A DNA stretch of 64,000 nt from BS750m-G62 sp964577175 (GTDB taxonomy: Bacteria; Planctomycetota; Phycisphaerae; FEN-1346), in contig CAZNYC010000004.1 in the NCBI GenBank assembly GCA_964577175.1, positions 6,307 to 70,306 of the forward strand. Direction: 5' to 3'. Positions 41,854 through 49,432 of the stretch are shown piece by piece. Both the position numbers and the translations under genes were made by a program. The notes beneath the pieces are model-generated. The model searched no databases. It was not told the origin of the DNA and saw nothing but the letters and a program-made list of their open reading frames with translations. Numbering within the stretch: position 1 is the first letter of the stretch; each line of letters opens with the position of its first letter.

Positions 41854-43221
41854 TTACGTTGCCTCAGCGATGGCGTCCCGCGCGGTGTCGGTCAGGCGCT
41901 CGAGGTCGGCGTCGCTGATGCAGTACGGCGGCATGAGGATGACGACGTCGCCGAGGGGACGAATCCACACACCGCGACGGATCGCCGCTTCGCACGCCCG
42001 CGCCGCTCGCCGTTCGCCGGGCGGATACGGCTCGCGCGTGTCGCGGTCGGCCACCAGTTCGATGCCGACCATGACGCCGCGCCGGCGGACCTCGCCCACG
42101 TGCGGCAGGGCGGCGACGGGGGCGAGCCCTTCGGCGAGGCGGTCTGCAATGGCCGAGACACGCGCGAGGACGCCGTCCGTCTCGAAGATACCGAGGCTCG
42201 CCACCCCCGCCGCGCACGCCAGCGCGTTGCCCGTGTACGTGTGGCCGTGGAAGAACGTCCGGTGCTCCGTATAATCACCGAGAAACGCATTGTAGATGCG
42301 TTTCGTGGCCAGGGTGGCGGCCAGGGGCAGGTACCCGCCGCTGATGCCCTTGCCGAGGCAGAGGAGGTCCGGCCGCACGTCCTCGTGTTCGCAGGCGAAG
42401 AAACGCCCCGTCCGGCCGAAGCCGACCGCCACTTCGTCGGCGATGAGCAGCACCCCGCGGCGCCGGCAGGCGTCCGCCACACGCCGCAGGTACCCGTCCG
42501 GATGGGTGATCATCCCGGCCGCGCCCTGGACGAGCGGTTCGAGGATGACGGCGGCCACCCCGTCGCCCTCGTCCTCCAGGAGGTCTTCCATCGCCGCGGC
42601 GCACGCCAGGCCGCACGTTTCCGGCTTCTGGCCCAGCGGGCACCGGTAGCAGTACGGGGCGGGGGCGGCGAGCGTCTCGAAGAGCAGCGGCCCGTACGTC
42701 TTGTGGAAGAGGTCGATGCCGCCCACGCTCACCGCCCCGAGCGTGTCGCCGTGGTACGCCTCGTCGAGGTGGACGAAACGGGTCCGCTGGGGCTGGGACG
42801 GGTCGCACTGCTGCCAGTACTGGAACGCCATCTTGAGGGCGATCTCGACGGCCGTGGCGCCGGCGTCGGAGTAGAAGACGCGGGTCAGGTCGCCCGGCGC
42901 CCGCTGCGCCAGGCTCGCCGCCAACTCGACGGACGGCGGCGAGGCCAGGCCCAGCAGCGTCGAGTGGGCGATGCGGTCCAGTTGCCGCCGCACCGCCTCG
43001 TCGATCTCCCGCCGCCGATGCCCGTGCAGGTTGCACCACAGGCTCGAGACGCCGTCGAGGTACCGCCGGCCGTCGGTGTCCTCGAGATACGCGCCCTCGC
43101 CGGCGGCGATGACGATCGGGTCGCCCTGGACCCAGTCCGCCATCTGCGTGAACGGGTGCCACAGGTGGGCGCGGTCGAGGCGGCGGAGGCGGGATGTGCA
43201 GTCGGCGTCGGCGCTGGTCAT
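41854..43221 (-). CDS. bioA: Adenosylmethionine-8-amino-7-oxononanoate aminotransferase
   Basis: 455 residues; PLP enzyme that makes 7,8-diaminopelargonate using S-adenosylmethionine as amino donor. LWHPFTQMADW near the N-terminus is the BioA signature; GVSSLWCNLHGH, VFYSDAGATAVEIALKMA, LLIADEVAVGFGRTG and the PLP lysine in LCLGKGISGGYLPLA follow. The end (IRPLGDVVILMPPYCIS) is typical, so it is full length. ATG at 43221 is preceded by GAGG. It starts 7 bases after the SAM hydrolase gene ends, so those two are co-transcribed. Confidence 0.95.
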   Translation of the reverse strand: MTSADADCTSRLRRLDRAHLWHPFTQMADWVQGDPIVIAAGEGAYLEDTDGRRYLDGVSSLWCNLHGHRRREIDEAVRRQLDRIAHSTLLGLASPPSVELAASLAQRAPGDLTRVFYSDAGATAVEIALKMAFQYWQQCDPSQPQRTRFVHLDEAYHGDTLGAVSVGGIDLFHKTYGPLLFETLAAPAPYCYRCPLGQKPETCGLACAAAMEDLLEDEGDGVAAVILEPLVQGAAGMITHPDGYLRRVADACRRRGVLLIADEVAVGFGRTGRFFACEHEDVRPDLLCLGKGISGGYLPLAATLATKRIYNAFLGDYTEHRTFFHGHTYTGNALACAAGVASLGIFETDGVLARVSAIADRLAEGLAPVAALPHVGEVRRRGVMVGIELVADRDTREPYPPGERRAARACEAAIRRGVWIRPLGDVVILMPPYCISDADLERLTDTARDAIAEAT

Positions 43222-43228
43222 GGCGGCC

Positions 43229-44044
43229 TCACGGGGCGGGCGGCGGGTGGATGGTGAGGGGCGTGTCGATGCCCGCGCCGAGCCGGACGGCGGCGCTCTG
43301 CTGGTTCACGGCCACCTCGACGAGTCCCGCGCTGCCGATGTAGGCGAGCAGGATGCCGGGCGGCACGTCGCAGTAGGCGCGGCACAGGCCGCGCACAAGC
43401 GCCCCTTCGATGCGGAGTTCCACCTGCGACGGGTCGAGCCGCTCCAGCATCGAGCCGGGGACGTTCGTCACAAGGTTGCCGAACGGGTCCACGTACAGCA
43501 CCCGGCCGTGGATGGTCCCGCCGTCGCGCTCCGGCAAGGGGAGGTCGACGCGGTCGAAGTCGTCGATGGCCGGGCCGAGGGACGCCAGGTCCACGCCGCC
43601 CGCCAGGGCCGCCGCCAGCGGGGCGAAGACGTCCCGCCCGTGGAACGTGCTGGAGACGTTCCGGCGGTAATGCCTCTCGTCCTCGACGGCCACGACGGTG
43701 GCGGGGCCGGCGTCCGGGCCGAAGAGCCGGCGGCCCTGGGCCACGAGCGTCAGGATGCCGTTGTCCGGCGCCACGTAGAGGTGCCCGTTGGCCTCGGCGG
43801 CCAGCACGCGCCGGGTTCCGCCGACGCCGGGGTCGACGACCGTCAGGTGGACCGTCCCTTCGGGGAAGGCCGGCACGGCCGCGGCCAGCATGAACGCCGC
43901 CGTCCGCACGTCGTGCGACGGGACGCCGTGGGTCAGGTCCACGAGACGGACGCCGGCCTGCCGTCCGAGGATGACGCCCTTCATCTGCGACGGGTACGTG
44001 CTCTCGACGCCGAAGTCCGTAAGCAGCGTGATGATTGGGGCCAT
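43229..44044 (-). CDS. SAM hydrolase / hydroxide adenosyltransferase (DUF62)
   Basis: 271 residues. Members split S-adenosylmethionine into adenosine and methionine using water; a few relatives use fluoride or chloride. Seen: ITLLTDFGVESTYPSQMKGV at the start, VHLTVVDPGVGGTRR with the conserved Asp, YVAPDNGILTLV, STFHGRDVFAPLAAALAGG and VLYVDPFGNLVTNVPG, all as in the hydroxide-using group. A strong AAGGAGG precedes the ATG at 44044. It is the first gene of an operon with bioA, whose enzyme uses SAM; pairing a SAM-splitting enzyme with it is notable. Confidence 0.9.
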   Translation of the reverse strand: MAPIITLLTDFGVESTYPSQMKGVILGRQAGVRLVDLTHGVPSHDVRTAAFMLAAAVPAFPEGTVHLTVVDPGVGGTRRVLAAEANGHLYVAPDNGILTLVAQGRRLFGPDAGPATVVAVEDERHYRRNVSSTFHGRDVFAPLAAALAGGVDLASLGPAIDDFDRVDLPLPERDGGTIHGRVLYVDPFGNLVTNVPGSMLERLDPSQVELRIEGALVRGLCRAYCDVPPGILLAYIGSAGLVEVAVNQQSAAVRLGAGIDTPLTIHPPPAP

Positions 44045-44173
44045 GGGGCACCTCCTTGTGGGGCCCGATTATCGGGGCGGGCCGGGGGCGGGTCAAGAGA
44101 AGGGCGGTCCGCGGCGTTGACCCGGCCGCCGTCCGCCGGTAGCATGGGGCCGCCCGAGAATCGGAGGTGCCCT

Positions 44174-45139
44174 GTGCCGAGACGTGCCTGGTGGGTGGTG
44201 ACGGTCGGCGCGATGATGGTCCTTGGCGGCTGCACGGCGCGGCCGCCGGCGCTTGCGCCCGCCGACCTGCCGCCGCCCGGGGCGATGGCGCTTCTCGCGC
44301 CGGCGGGTCCGGCGCCGGTCCCCGAGGCCGAACCCCTGCCGCGCCCCTCGCCCCCGCCGGCCGCCCCGTCCGCGGCAGGGCCCGAGCGGGTCGTCCTCGG
44401 CCGCAGCGTCGAGGGGCGGCCGCTCGTCCTCTATCGGTTCACCCGGTGGGGCGGTGGGCCGCTCGTCATCGGCGGCATCCACGGCAACGAGCCGACCAGC
44501 GCCGAGGTGGCTGAGCGCCTCGTCGCGCGGCTGGCCCGGAGCCCGGACGGCCGGGACGAGGCGCCGGTGGCCGTGCTACCCCGCGCCAATCCCGACGGTC
44601 TGGCGCGCGGCACGCGCGTCAACGCACGGGGCGTGGACCTGAACCGCAACTTCGCGTCGGCGAACTGGCGGCCGCGCCAGGTGGGGCACCCGCGGTTCGG
44701 CGGTCCGCGGCCGGAGAGCGAGCCGGAGACCCGCGCCATCCTCCGCGCCATCGGGATGACCGCGCCGGCGCGGATCGTCTCGATCCATTCCATCGGCGGC
44801 GGGAGGGAGTGCAACAACTTCGACGGACCCGCCGAGTACCTGGCCCGCGCCATGAGCGCCGAGAACGGATACCCGGTTGTGGCGAGCCTGGGCGCCTGCC
44901 GCGGCAGCCTCGGCAACTGGGCCGGCGTGGACCGCGAGGTGCCGATCGTCACCCTCGAATTGCCACGCAACCAACCCGGTCCGGAGGCGTGGGCGCGGAA
45001 CCGGTCGGCCCTGATGGCGGTGATCCGGCCGGCACGGACGCCGCCGCGCCTGGCGGCCGATGTGCCCGACGACTCCGAGCGGCCGGCGGACCCCAACGAA
45101 AAGGCGTCGCCCGTGGCCCGGGGGGCCGGGGGAGAATGA
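44174..45139 (+). CDS. M14-family peptidase lipoprotein (MpaA-like murein peptide amidase)
   Basis: 321 residues. GTG at 44174 follows GGAGGTG and gives a lipoprotein leader ending VLGGC (lipobox). A Pro/Ala-rich linker of about 50 residues follows. The catalytic domain has zinc ligands in IGGIHGNEPTSAEV (HxxE) and in RIVSIHSIGGG (third His), NARGVDLNRNF with the substrate Arg/Asn region, and a Glu in PIVTLELPRNQ. This matches zinc carboxypeptidases that trim murein peptides. The lipid anchor suggests it works at the inner face of the outer membrane or in the periplasm. It stands alone, divergent from the SAM hydrolase gene. Confidence 0.85.
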   Translation: MPRRAWWVVTVGAMMVLGGCTARPPALAPADLPPPGAMALLAPAGPAPVPEAEPLPRPSPPPAAPSAAGPERVVLGRSVEGRPLVLYRFTRWGGGPLVIGGIHGNEPTSAEVAERLVARLARSPDGRDEAPVAVLPRANPDGLARGTRVNARGVDLNRNFASANWRPRQVGHPRFGGPRPESEPETRAILRAIGMTAPARIVSIHSIGGGRECNNFDGPAEYLARAMSAENGYPVVASLGACRGSLGNWAGVDREVPIVTLELPRNQPGPEAWARNRSALMAVIRPARTPPRLAADVPDDSERPADPNEKASPVARGAGGE

Positions 45140-45255
45140 CGTGTCGGCGGGGGATGGTTCTCGGCCGACGGTGTGTCCCCCTCGGCCCCTCCCGCTCCCG
45201 TCAAGGGAGAGGACATAGGAATCGACCACGCGACGGAGACGGGCGTGCGAATGGA

Positions 45256-46974
45256 CTACTCACTGACGAGGTCGATCGCCGCCCAGTAGCCCGCCTCGTA
45301 CATCCATCCGTCGGCGGCGTTGACGAGTTCCAGGTCGACGGTCTTGCCGGCCATCGGCGAGAGGTCCACCTCCACCGTCCGCCACAGGTCCTTGCAGGTT
45401 TTCCTGCTGATCTTCTGGCGGACGAGTTCCCTGTTATTCGCGCGGACGACGAGCGTCCAGTTGCCGCGCGGGTCGTGCCCGACGAGGAGGCGGAGGGTGG
45501 TCTTCCTGCCCCTGGGCACCTCGACCTCACGGACGAGCGAGCAGCCGACCTTCTCACTCAGCGGATGCGTGACGAGGACCTTCTCCTTGCCGCCCCACTC
45601 GTCGCGCAGGCCGGGGTCCATGTCGGCGCCGCAGTTGACGGCCTTCCATCCCTTGGCAAAGGCGGCGACGGCGTCGGAAATGTCCTTTTTGGGGCAACTG
45701 CGCACGGGCGGCGGCGGATGCTTGATCTTCTGCATCTCCGCGTCGGTGAACGTCGAGTTCGCAATCGGGCCGGGGTCGTACGATTTCATGAGGGCGCTGG
45801 GCTCCGGTGTCTCGACGGGGATGACGAAGACCTCCTTGCCGCCCGCCCCCTCGACCTTGCCGCCCATCGTCTTCAGCGCCTCGCGGACGAGGCCCTTGCA
45901 TGTATCGATGAGTTTCGGGAAGGTGTACGGCGTGTGACTGAACGTGCCCTTCGGGTTCAGGGCCGAGACGTATTTCTCCGGCAGGTTCTCGAAGCCGATG
46001 GTGGTGAAAAGGATGCCGGCGGCGTTGGAGGGGTTGCAGTCGGAGTCCTGGCCGCAGCGGGTCGAGATGAGGATCGTCTGGTCGGGGTCCCCCTTGCCGT
46101 AGAGCAGGCCCATCAGGATGTAGGCGCCGTTGAGTTTGGCGTCGATGCTGTAGTCGCCCTTGCCGCCGGGAGGGGAGCACAGGTCGTGCGCGTACGCCGG
46201 GTTCTTGTGGTACTTCTCCTCGATCCACTGCCAGGTCTTCTTCCAGTCATCGGGATTCTTCTCGTACCAGGCGAGGACGTCGCGGACCATCTCGGCGTAC
46301 TGGCTCTCGGCGGGGATGCACCCGAGGCCCGCCTTCGCGACGGCGACCATGTCATCCGAGAAGAACGCTTCGGCATACATGCCGCCCACGAACTGGCCGG
46401 CGTAGACGCCGTCGCCGTAGTTCATGAGGCGTCCGAACGTCTCGCCGAGGCGGATGACGAGGTTCGGCATGCCGGGGGCGATGAGGCCCGCGTAATCGGC
46501 CTCGATCTGGTAATCGATGTCGTCGGCGTGCTGGTTGAACTGCGGGTGACCGGAGTCCGGCGGTGCGATGCCGCGCCGCAGGTTCGTCCGCCCCGCGTTG
46601 TTCGCGTGCCACAGCGGATAGCCGGAGTTGGCGAAGTCGATGCCCGCCTGCCGGATGGAACAGTCCAGGCCGTACTCGGCGAGCGTCTGGATGAACGTCA
46701 GTTCCACGTAGATGTCGTCCTGGTGGAACTGGTTGATCATCTCGGATTTCCACCGGGGCATCTCGTTTTCGGGGATGATCTCGCCGCGCTTCCGGAACTC
46801 GGTGGGCCCGCCCCATCCGACGCCGGCCATCTGGCCGATCCAGCCCGCCTTCATCCGGCTGACGTATTCCTCCACGGGCAGGCGGCGGACCTTGTCCGCG
46901 CCCTCGGCGCCGGCGGCGGCGAGCAGCACGGCCAGGCCGGCAGCCACGAGCATCCATCGAGTAAACATACGCAT
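45256..46974 (-). CDS. Secreted ADP-ribosylglycohydrolase-family protein
   Basis: 572 residues. ATG at 46974 follows AAGGA and opens a Sec leader (RWMLVAAGLAVLLAAAGAEG). The core (about 35-400) has the family pattern: YVSRMKAGWIGQMAGVGWGG, NQFHQDDIYVELTFIQTL with paired Asp, and STRCGQDSDCNPSNAAGI with the DxD metal site. The C-terminal 150 residues are a beta-rich domain (LRLLVGHDPRGNWTLVVR, ANDxGW-like end). ADP-ribosyl hydrolases are normally cytoplasmic, so an exported form probably acts on another glycoside or nucleoside; such proteins are frequent in Planctomycetota. Confidence 0.83.
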   Translation of the reverse strand: MRMFTRWMLVAAGLAVLLAAAGAEGADKVRRLPVEEYVSRMKAGWIGQMAGVGWGGPTEFRKRGEIIPENEMPRWKSEMINQFHQDDIYVELTFIQTLAEYGLDCSIRQAGIDFANSGYPLWHANNAGRTNLRRGIAPPDSGHPQFNQHADDIDYQIEADYAGLIAPGMPNLVIRLGETFGRLMNYGDGVYAGQFVGGMYAEAFFSDDMVAVAKAGLGCIPAESQYAEMVRDVLAWYEKNPDDWKKTWQWIEEKYHKNPAYAHDLCSPPGGKGDYSIDAKLNGAYILMGLLYGKGDPDQTILISTRCGQDSDCNPSNAAGILFTTIGFENLPEKYVSALNPKGTFSHTPYTFPKLIDTCKGLVREALKTMGGKVEGAGGKEVFVIPVETPEPSALMKSYDPGPIANSTFTDAEMQKIKHPPPPVRSCPKKDISDAVAAFAKGWKAVNCGADMDPGLRDEWGGKEKVLVTHPLSEKVGCSLVREVEVPRGRKTTLRLLVGHDPRGNWTLVVRANNRELVRQKISRKTCKDLWRTVEVDLSPMAGKTVDLELVNAADGWMYEAGYWAAIDLVSE

Positions 46975-47013
46975 AGCGAGTCCTTTCTTCTTGCGCGACT
47001 TGGCATCCACCGG

Positions 47014-47143
47014 TTAACACTACAACGCTAAGTGGGCGTTTTGCGCGGTGGGTCTGTGCACCCACCTCGCTCGAAATGCCTTTTCCAGGTCTGCGCGGCG
47101 GGTGCGGAGACCCGCCGCGCATGAGTTAGCGTTGTAGTGTTAA
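47014..47143. mobile_element. 130-bp element with perfect 18-bp terminal inverted repeats (copy 2)
   Basis: Left end TTAACACTACAACGCTAA (47014-47031) and right end (47126-47143) are exact reverse complements. Inside: 11 bases, 28-nt palindrome 47043-47070, 22-base spacer, 28-nt palindrome 47093-47120, 5 bases. The same parts in mirrored order and the same total length occur at 21375-21504. The right end contains the stop codon of the next gene (47140-47142, TAA on the minus strand). Confidence 0.88.
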
Positions 47144-48060
47144 TTGCCCGCCTCGTCGGCCGGTTCCGGCGCCGATTCGCGCTCCGCCCGTTTCCGCCGG
47201 GCACGCCGGACGAGCGGCACCACGATCCCGTGGACGTACGCCAGCGCCAGGCCGCCCGCCACCACGCCCGTGACGAACGTCTGGACCCAGTTATCGTAAT
47301 CGAAGTGCGGCAGCCAGCGGTACAGTTGACCGAGCCACGTGCTGACGACCACCCACATGCTCACCAGCGCGATGCCCCGCCACCGCGCCGCCGTCGGCTG
47401 CCGGCGCCACAGCAGCATCGCCACCAGCACGACGGGCAGGGCCGCGGCGACCAGGGCCAGGGTGCTCCGCAGCGCGTATCGCAGATGGGCGTCCTCCCAC
47501 ACCTCGGCGAACGTCTCGCCGACGCCCCAGCCCATTTGGTTGGCGATGTAAGTGGTGACGGTTCGCGGCCAGAGGGAGAAGGGGATGAGGATTCCCAGGG
47601 CGGCGAGTTCGCGTTTCAGCCCGCCGGACGCCTCTTCGGTGGCATCGCCGCGCATCCACCATGCGCTCAGCGCCCCGCACGCGGCGCACACCGCCGCCAG
47701 ACCGACGGCGGTGAAGACGGCCACGTCCAGCGTGCCTGGCGACCGGGTCAGGCTTCGCGGCCCCACCAGCAGATTCCCCGCCACGTTGTTGGTGTAGAGC
47801 GCGACGACGGCCCCGACCGCCAGCACGGGCGCCAGGACCGACCACTCCGCCTGCCGCGTCGGAATGTCCGTGTGGTACGCCGTCAGACCAAGCACCGCCG
47901 CCACCACCACCATCGCCACGGCGGGACCGAAGACCGGCACCAAGATGAACAGGGACGGGGCGTTGACGCGGACGACGGCCATGCTCAGCGGCACGACCAT
48001 CACGATGAGACCGACCGGGAAGAGCACGACGGGCAGCAGGTGATGACGGAAGATGTGCAT
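47140..48060 (-). CDS. Multi-pass membrane protein of unknown function
   Basis: 306 residues. ATG at 48060 follows GGAGG, preferred over upstream starts. About nine hydrophobic helices are visible, beginning LLPVVLFPVGLIVMVVPLSM; long loops include TNNVAGNLLVGPRSLTRSPG and WGVGETFAEVWEDAHLRYAL. The tail is strongly charged (RRARRKRAERESAPEPADEA). I do not recognise the family. It is encoded 75 bases downstream of a CaCA exchanger on the same strand, so a role in ion handling is possible. The final stop codon falls inside an inserted repeat element, so the original C-terminus may have been different. Confidence 0.7.
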   Translation of the reverse strand: MHIFRHHLLPVVLFPVGLIVMVVPLSMAVVRVNAPSLFILVPVFGPAVAMVVVAAVLGLTAYHTDIPTRQAEWSVLAPVLAVGAVVALYTNNVAGNLLVGPRSLTRSPGTLDVAVFTAVGLAAVCAACGALSAWWMRGDATEEASGGLKRELAALGILIPFSLWPRTVTTYIANQMGWGVGETFAEVWEDAHLRYALRSTLALVAAALPVVLVAMLLWRRQPTAARWRGIALVSMWVVVSTWLGQLYRWLPHFDYDNWVQTFVTGVVAGGLALAYVHGIVVPLVRRARRKRAERESAPEPADEAGN

Positions 48061-48135
48061 GCGGCCTCCGGGTTCCACCACGGATGCCATCCCTCTCCCC
48101 TCCAGAAGGAGGGGGGAGGGAGTCGAAAACAACCC

Positions 48136-49239
48136 TTACTCCAGTCCCGGCAGCGGCACCTTGGCCACCTGCGTCAGCACGATGTAGTACGCCACGAACA
48201 GGCCCACCAGCGGCACGCCGTGCCAGCGCTTGAACGTGGTATCGCTCGTCCATACGTAGATCCGCACCAGCCCCACCGCCAGGAGCATGACCGGAAAGTG
48301 CAGGTAGAAGAAGTACGGCGACACGTCCAGTGGCACCGCGCTGGCCGAAACGCCCGCCACCAGCAGGACGTTCATGATGTCCGACCCGATGACGTTGCCG
48401 ACCAGCACCTCCGGGTGCCCCTTCACGATGGACGCGATGGCCGTCGCCAGTTCCGGCAGGCTCGTCCCGAACGCGACCACGATGACCGCCAGAATGTCCG
48501 GGGGGACGCCGTGGCGCGTGCAGAGCATGCTGATCGACCCGACCAGCACCTGTGAGGCGGCCACGATGAGGGCCAACCCCGCCAGGGCCTGGACCAAATT
48601 CCATCCGACGTTCCACCCGGCGCGCCGGCGGTCGGGCCCCTTCTCGTGTGCCGCGATCTCCTCGGCCAGAACCACCGCCTCGGGGTGCTGCCGCGCCCAC
48701 CGCACCGAGTAGATCACGTACAGGACAATCAACATGACGAAACCGATCCCCGCCACGCGCGGGATGACGGCCATCTCGATGCCGCCGAACAGAATGGCCG
48801 TTGTTGTCGCCACCGCCACCAGCAGCACGGCGCTGCCCAAGTGCAGCCACCCGTGGCGGTTCATGACGAAGCGGTCTATGGGCACGCGGGTCAGCAGGCA
48901 ACTGATGCCCAGCACCAGGGCCGTGTCGCAAATGGTCGACCCCACCGCGTTGCCGAGGGCGAGGTCCGGCTCCCCCTGGATGGCCGCCATCGCCGACACG
49001 AAGATCTCCGGGCTCGTCGTCCCGATGCTGACGACGGTCGCCCCGATGATGACTTTCGACACGCCCAGCGTCGACGCCAGCCGGGCCCCGCCCGCGACGA
49101 CCCGGTCCGCCCCCAGCACGAGGCACACGATGCTGCCGACCGTGTAGAGCCAGAGCAGGGCGTCCGCCTGCTCGAAGAAGGTGTCGGGGATGAGGTTGGC
49201 GAGGATGGGCACCGGGGCGGCTCCGTTGAGCGGCGGCAT
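48136..49239 (-). CDS. Calcium/sodium antiporter (CaCA family, YrbG-like)
   Basis: 367 residues, about ten TM helices in two inverted halves. Both alpha repeats are clear: VVSIGTTSPEIFVSAMAAIQ with ALGNAVGSTICD in the first, and VVAFGTSLPELATAIASIVK with VGNVIGSDIMNVL in the second; the acidic residues in T-SPE and SLPE are the cation ligands of the family. A cytoplasmic loop between halves is rich in charged residues. It is encoded between the P-type ATPase and an unknown membrane protein on the same strand, suggesting a cation-export module. Confidence 0.92.
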   Translation of the reverse strand: MPPLNGAAPVPILANLIPDTFFEQADALLWLYTVGSIVCLVLGADRVVAGGARLASTLGVSKVIIGATVVSIGTTSPEIFVSAMAAIQGEPDLALGNAVGSTICDTALVLGISCLLTRVPIDRFVMNRHGWLHLGSAVLLVAVATTTAILFGGIEMAVIPRVAGIGFVMLIVLYVIYSVRWARQHPEAVVLAEEIAAHEKGPDRRRAGWNVGWNLVQALAGLALIVAASQVLVGSISMLCTRHGVPPDILAVIVVAFGTSLPELATAIASIVKGHPEVLVGNVIGSDIMNVLLVAGVSASAVPLDVSPYFFYLHFPVMLLAVGLVRIYVWTSDTTFKRWHGVPLVGLFVAYYIVLTQVAKVPLPGLE

Positions 49240-49361
49240 GCTCGGCGTACATTATACGGCACCGCGGCCCGGCGCCCAGCGATTCAGCGCAAGGCGGAAA
49301 TCGGAAACAGCAACAGTCGCCGCGCCAACGTCGAGGCGGCCTCGCCAACGCGGAGCCGTCC

Positions 49362-49426
49362 GTGTTCGCCGGCCGGCCCGCCTTCGCCCTTTGGGCTGCG
49401 GCGGGTAAACTTGCGGGCCGCGCGCC
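49362..49426. repeat. GTGTTCGCC-family repeat, expanded copy
   Basis: Starts GTGTTCGCCGGCCGGCCCGC and ends CTTGCGGGCCGCGCGCC, the two halves of the 27500-27527 repeat separated by about 35 extra bases. It lies just after the stop of the P-type ATPase gene. Confidence 0.5.
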
Positions 49427-49432
49427 GTTGCC

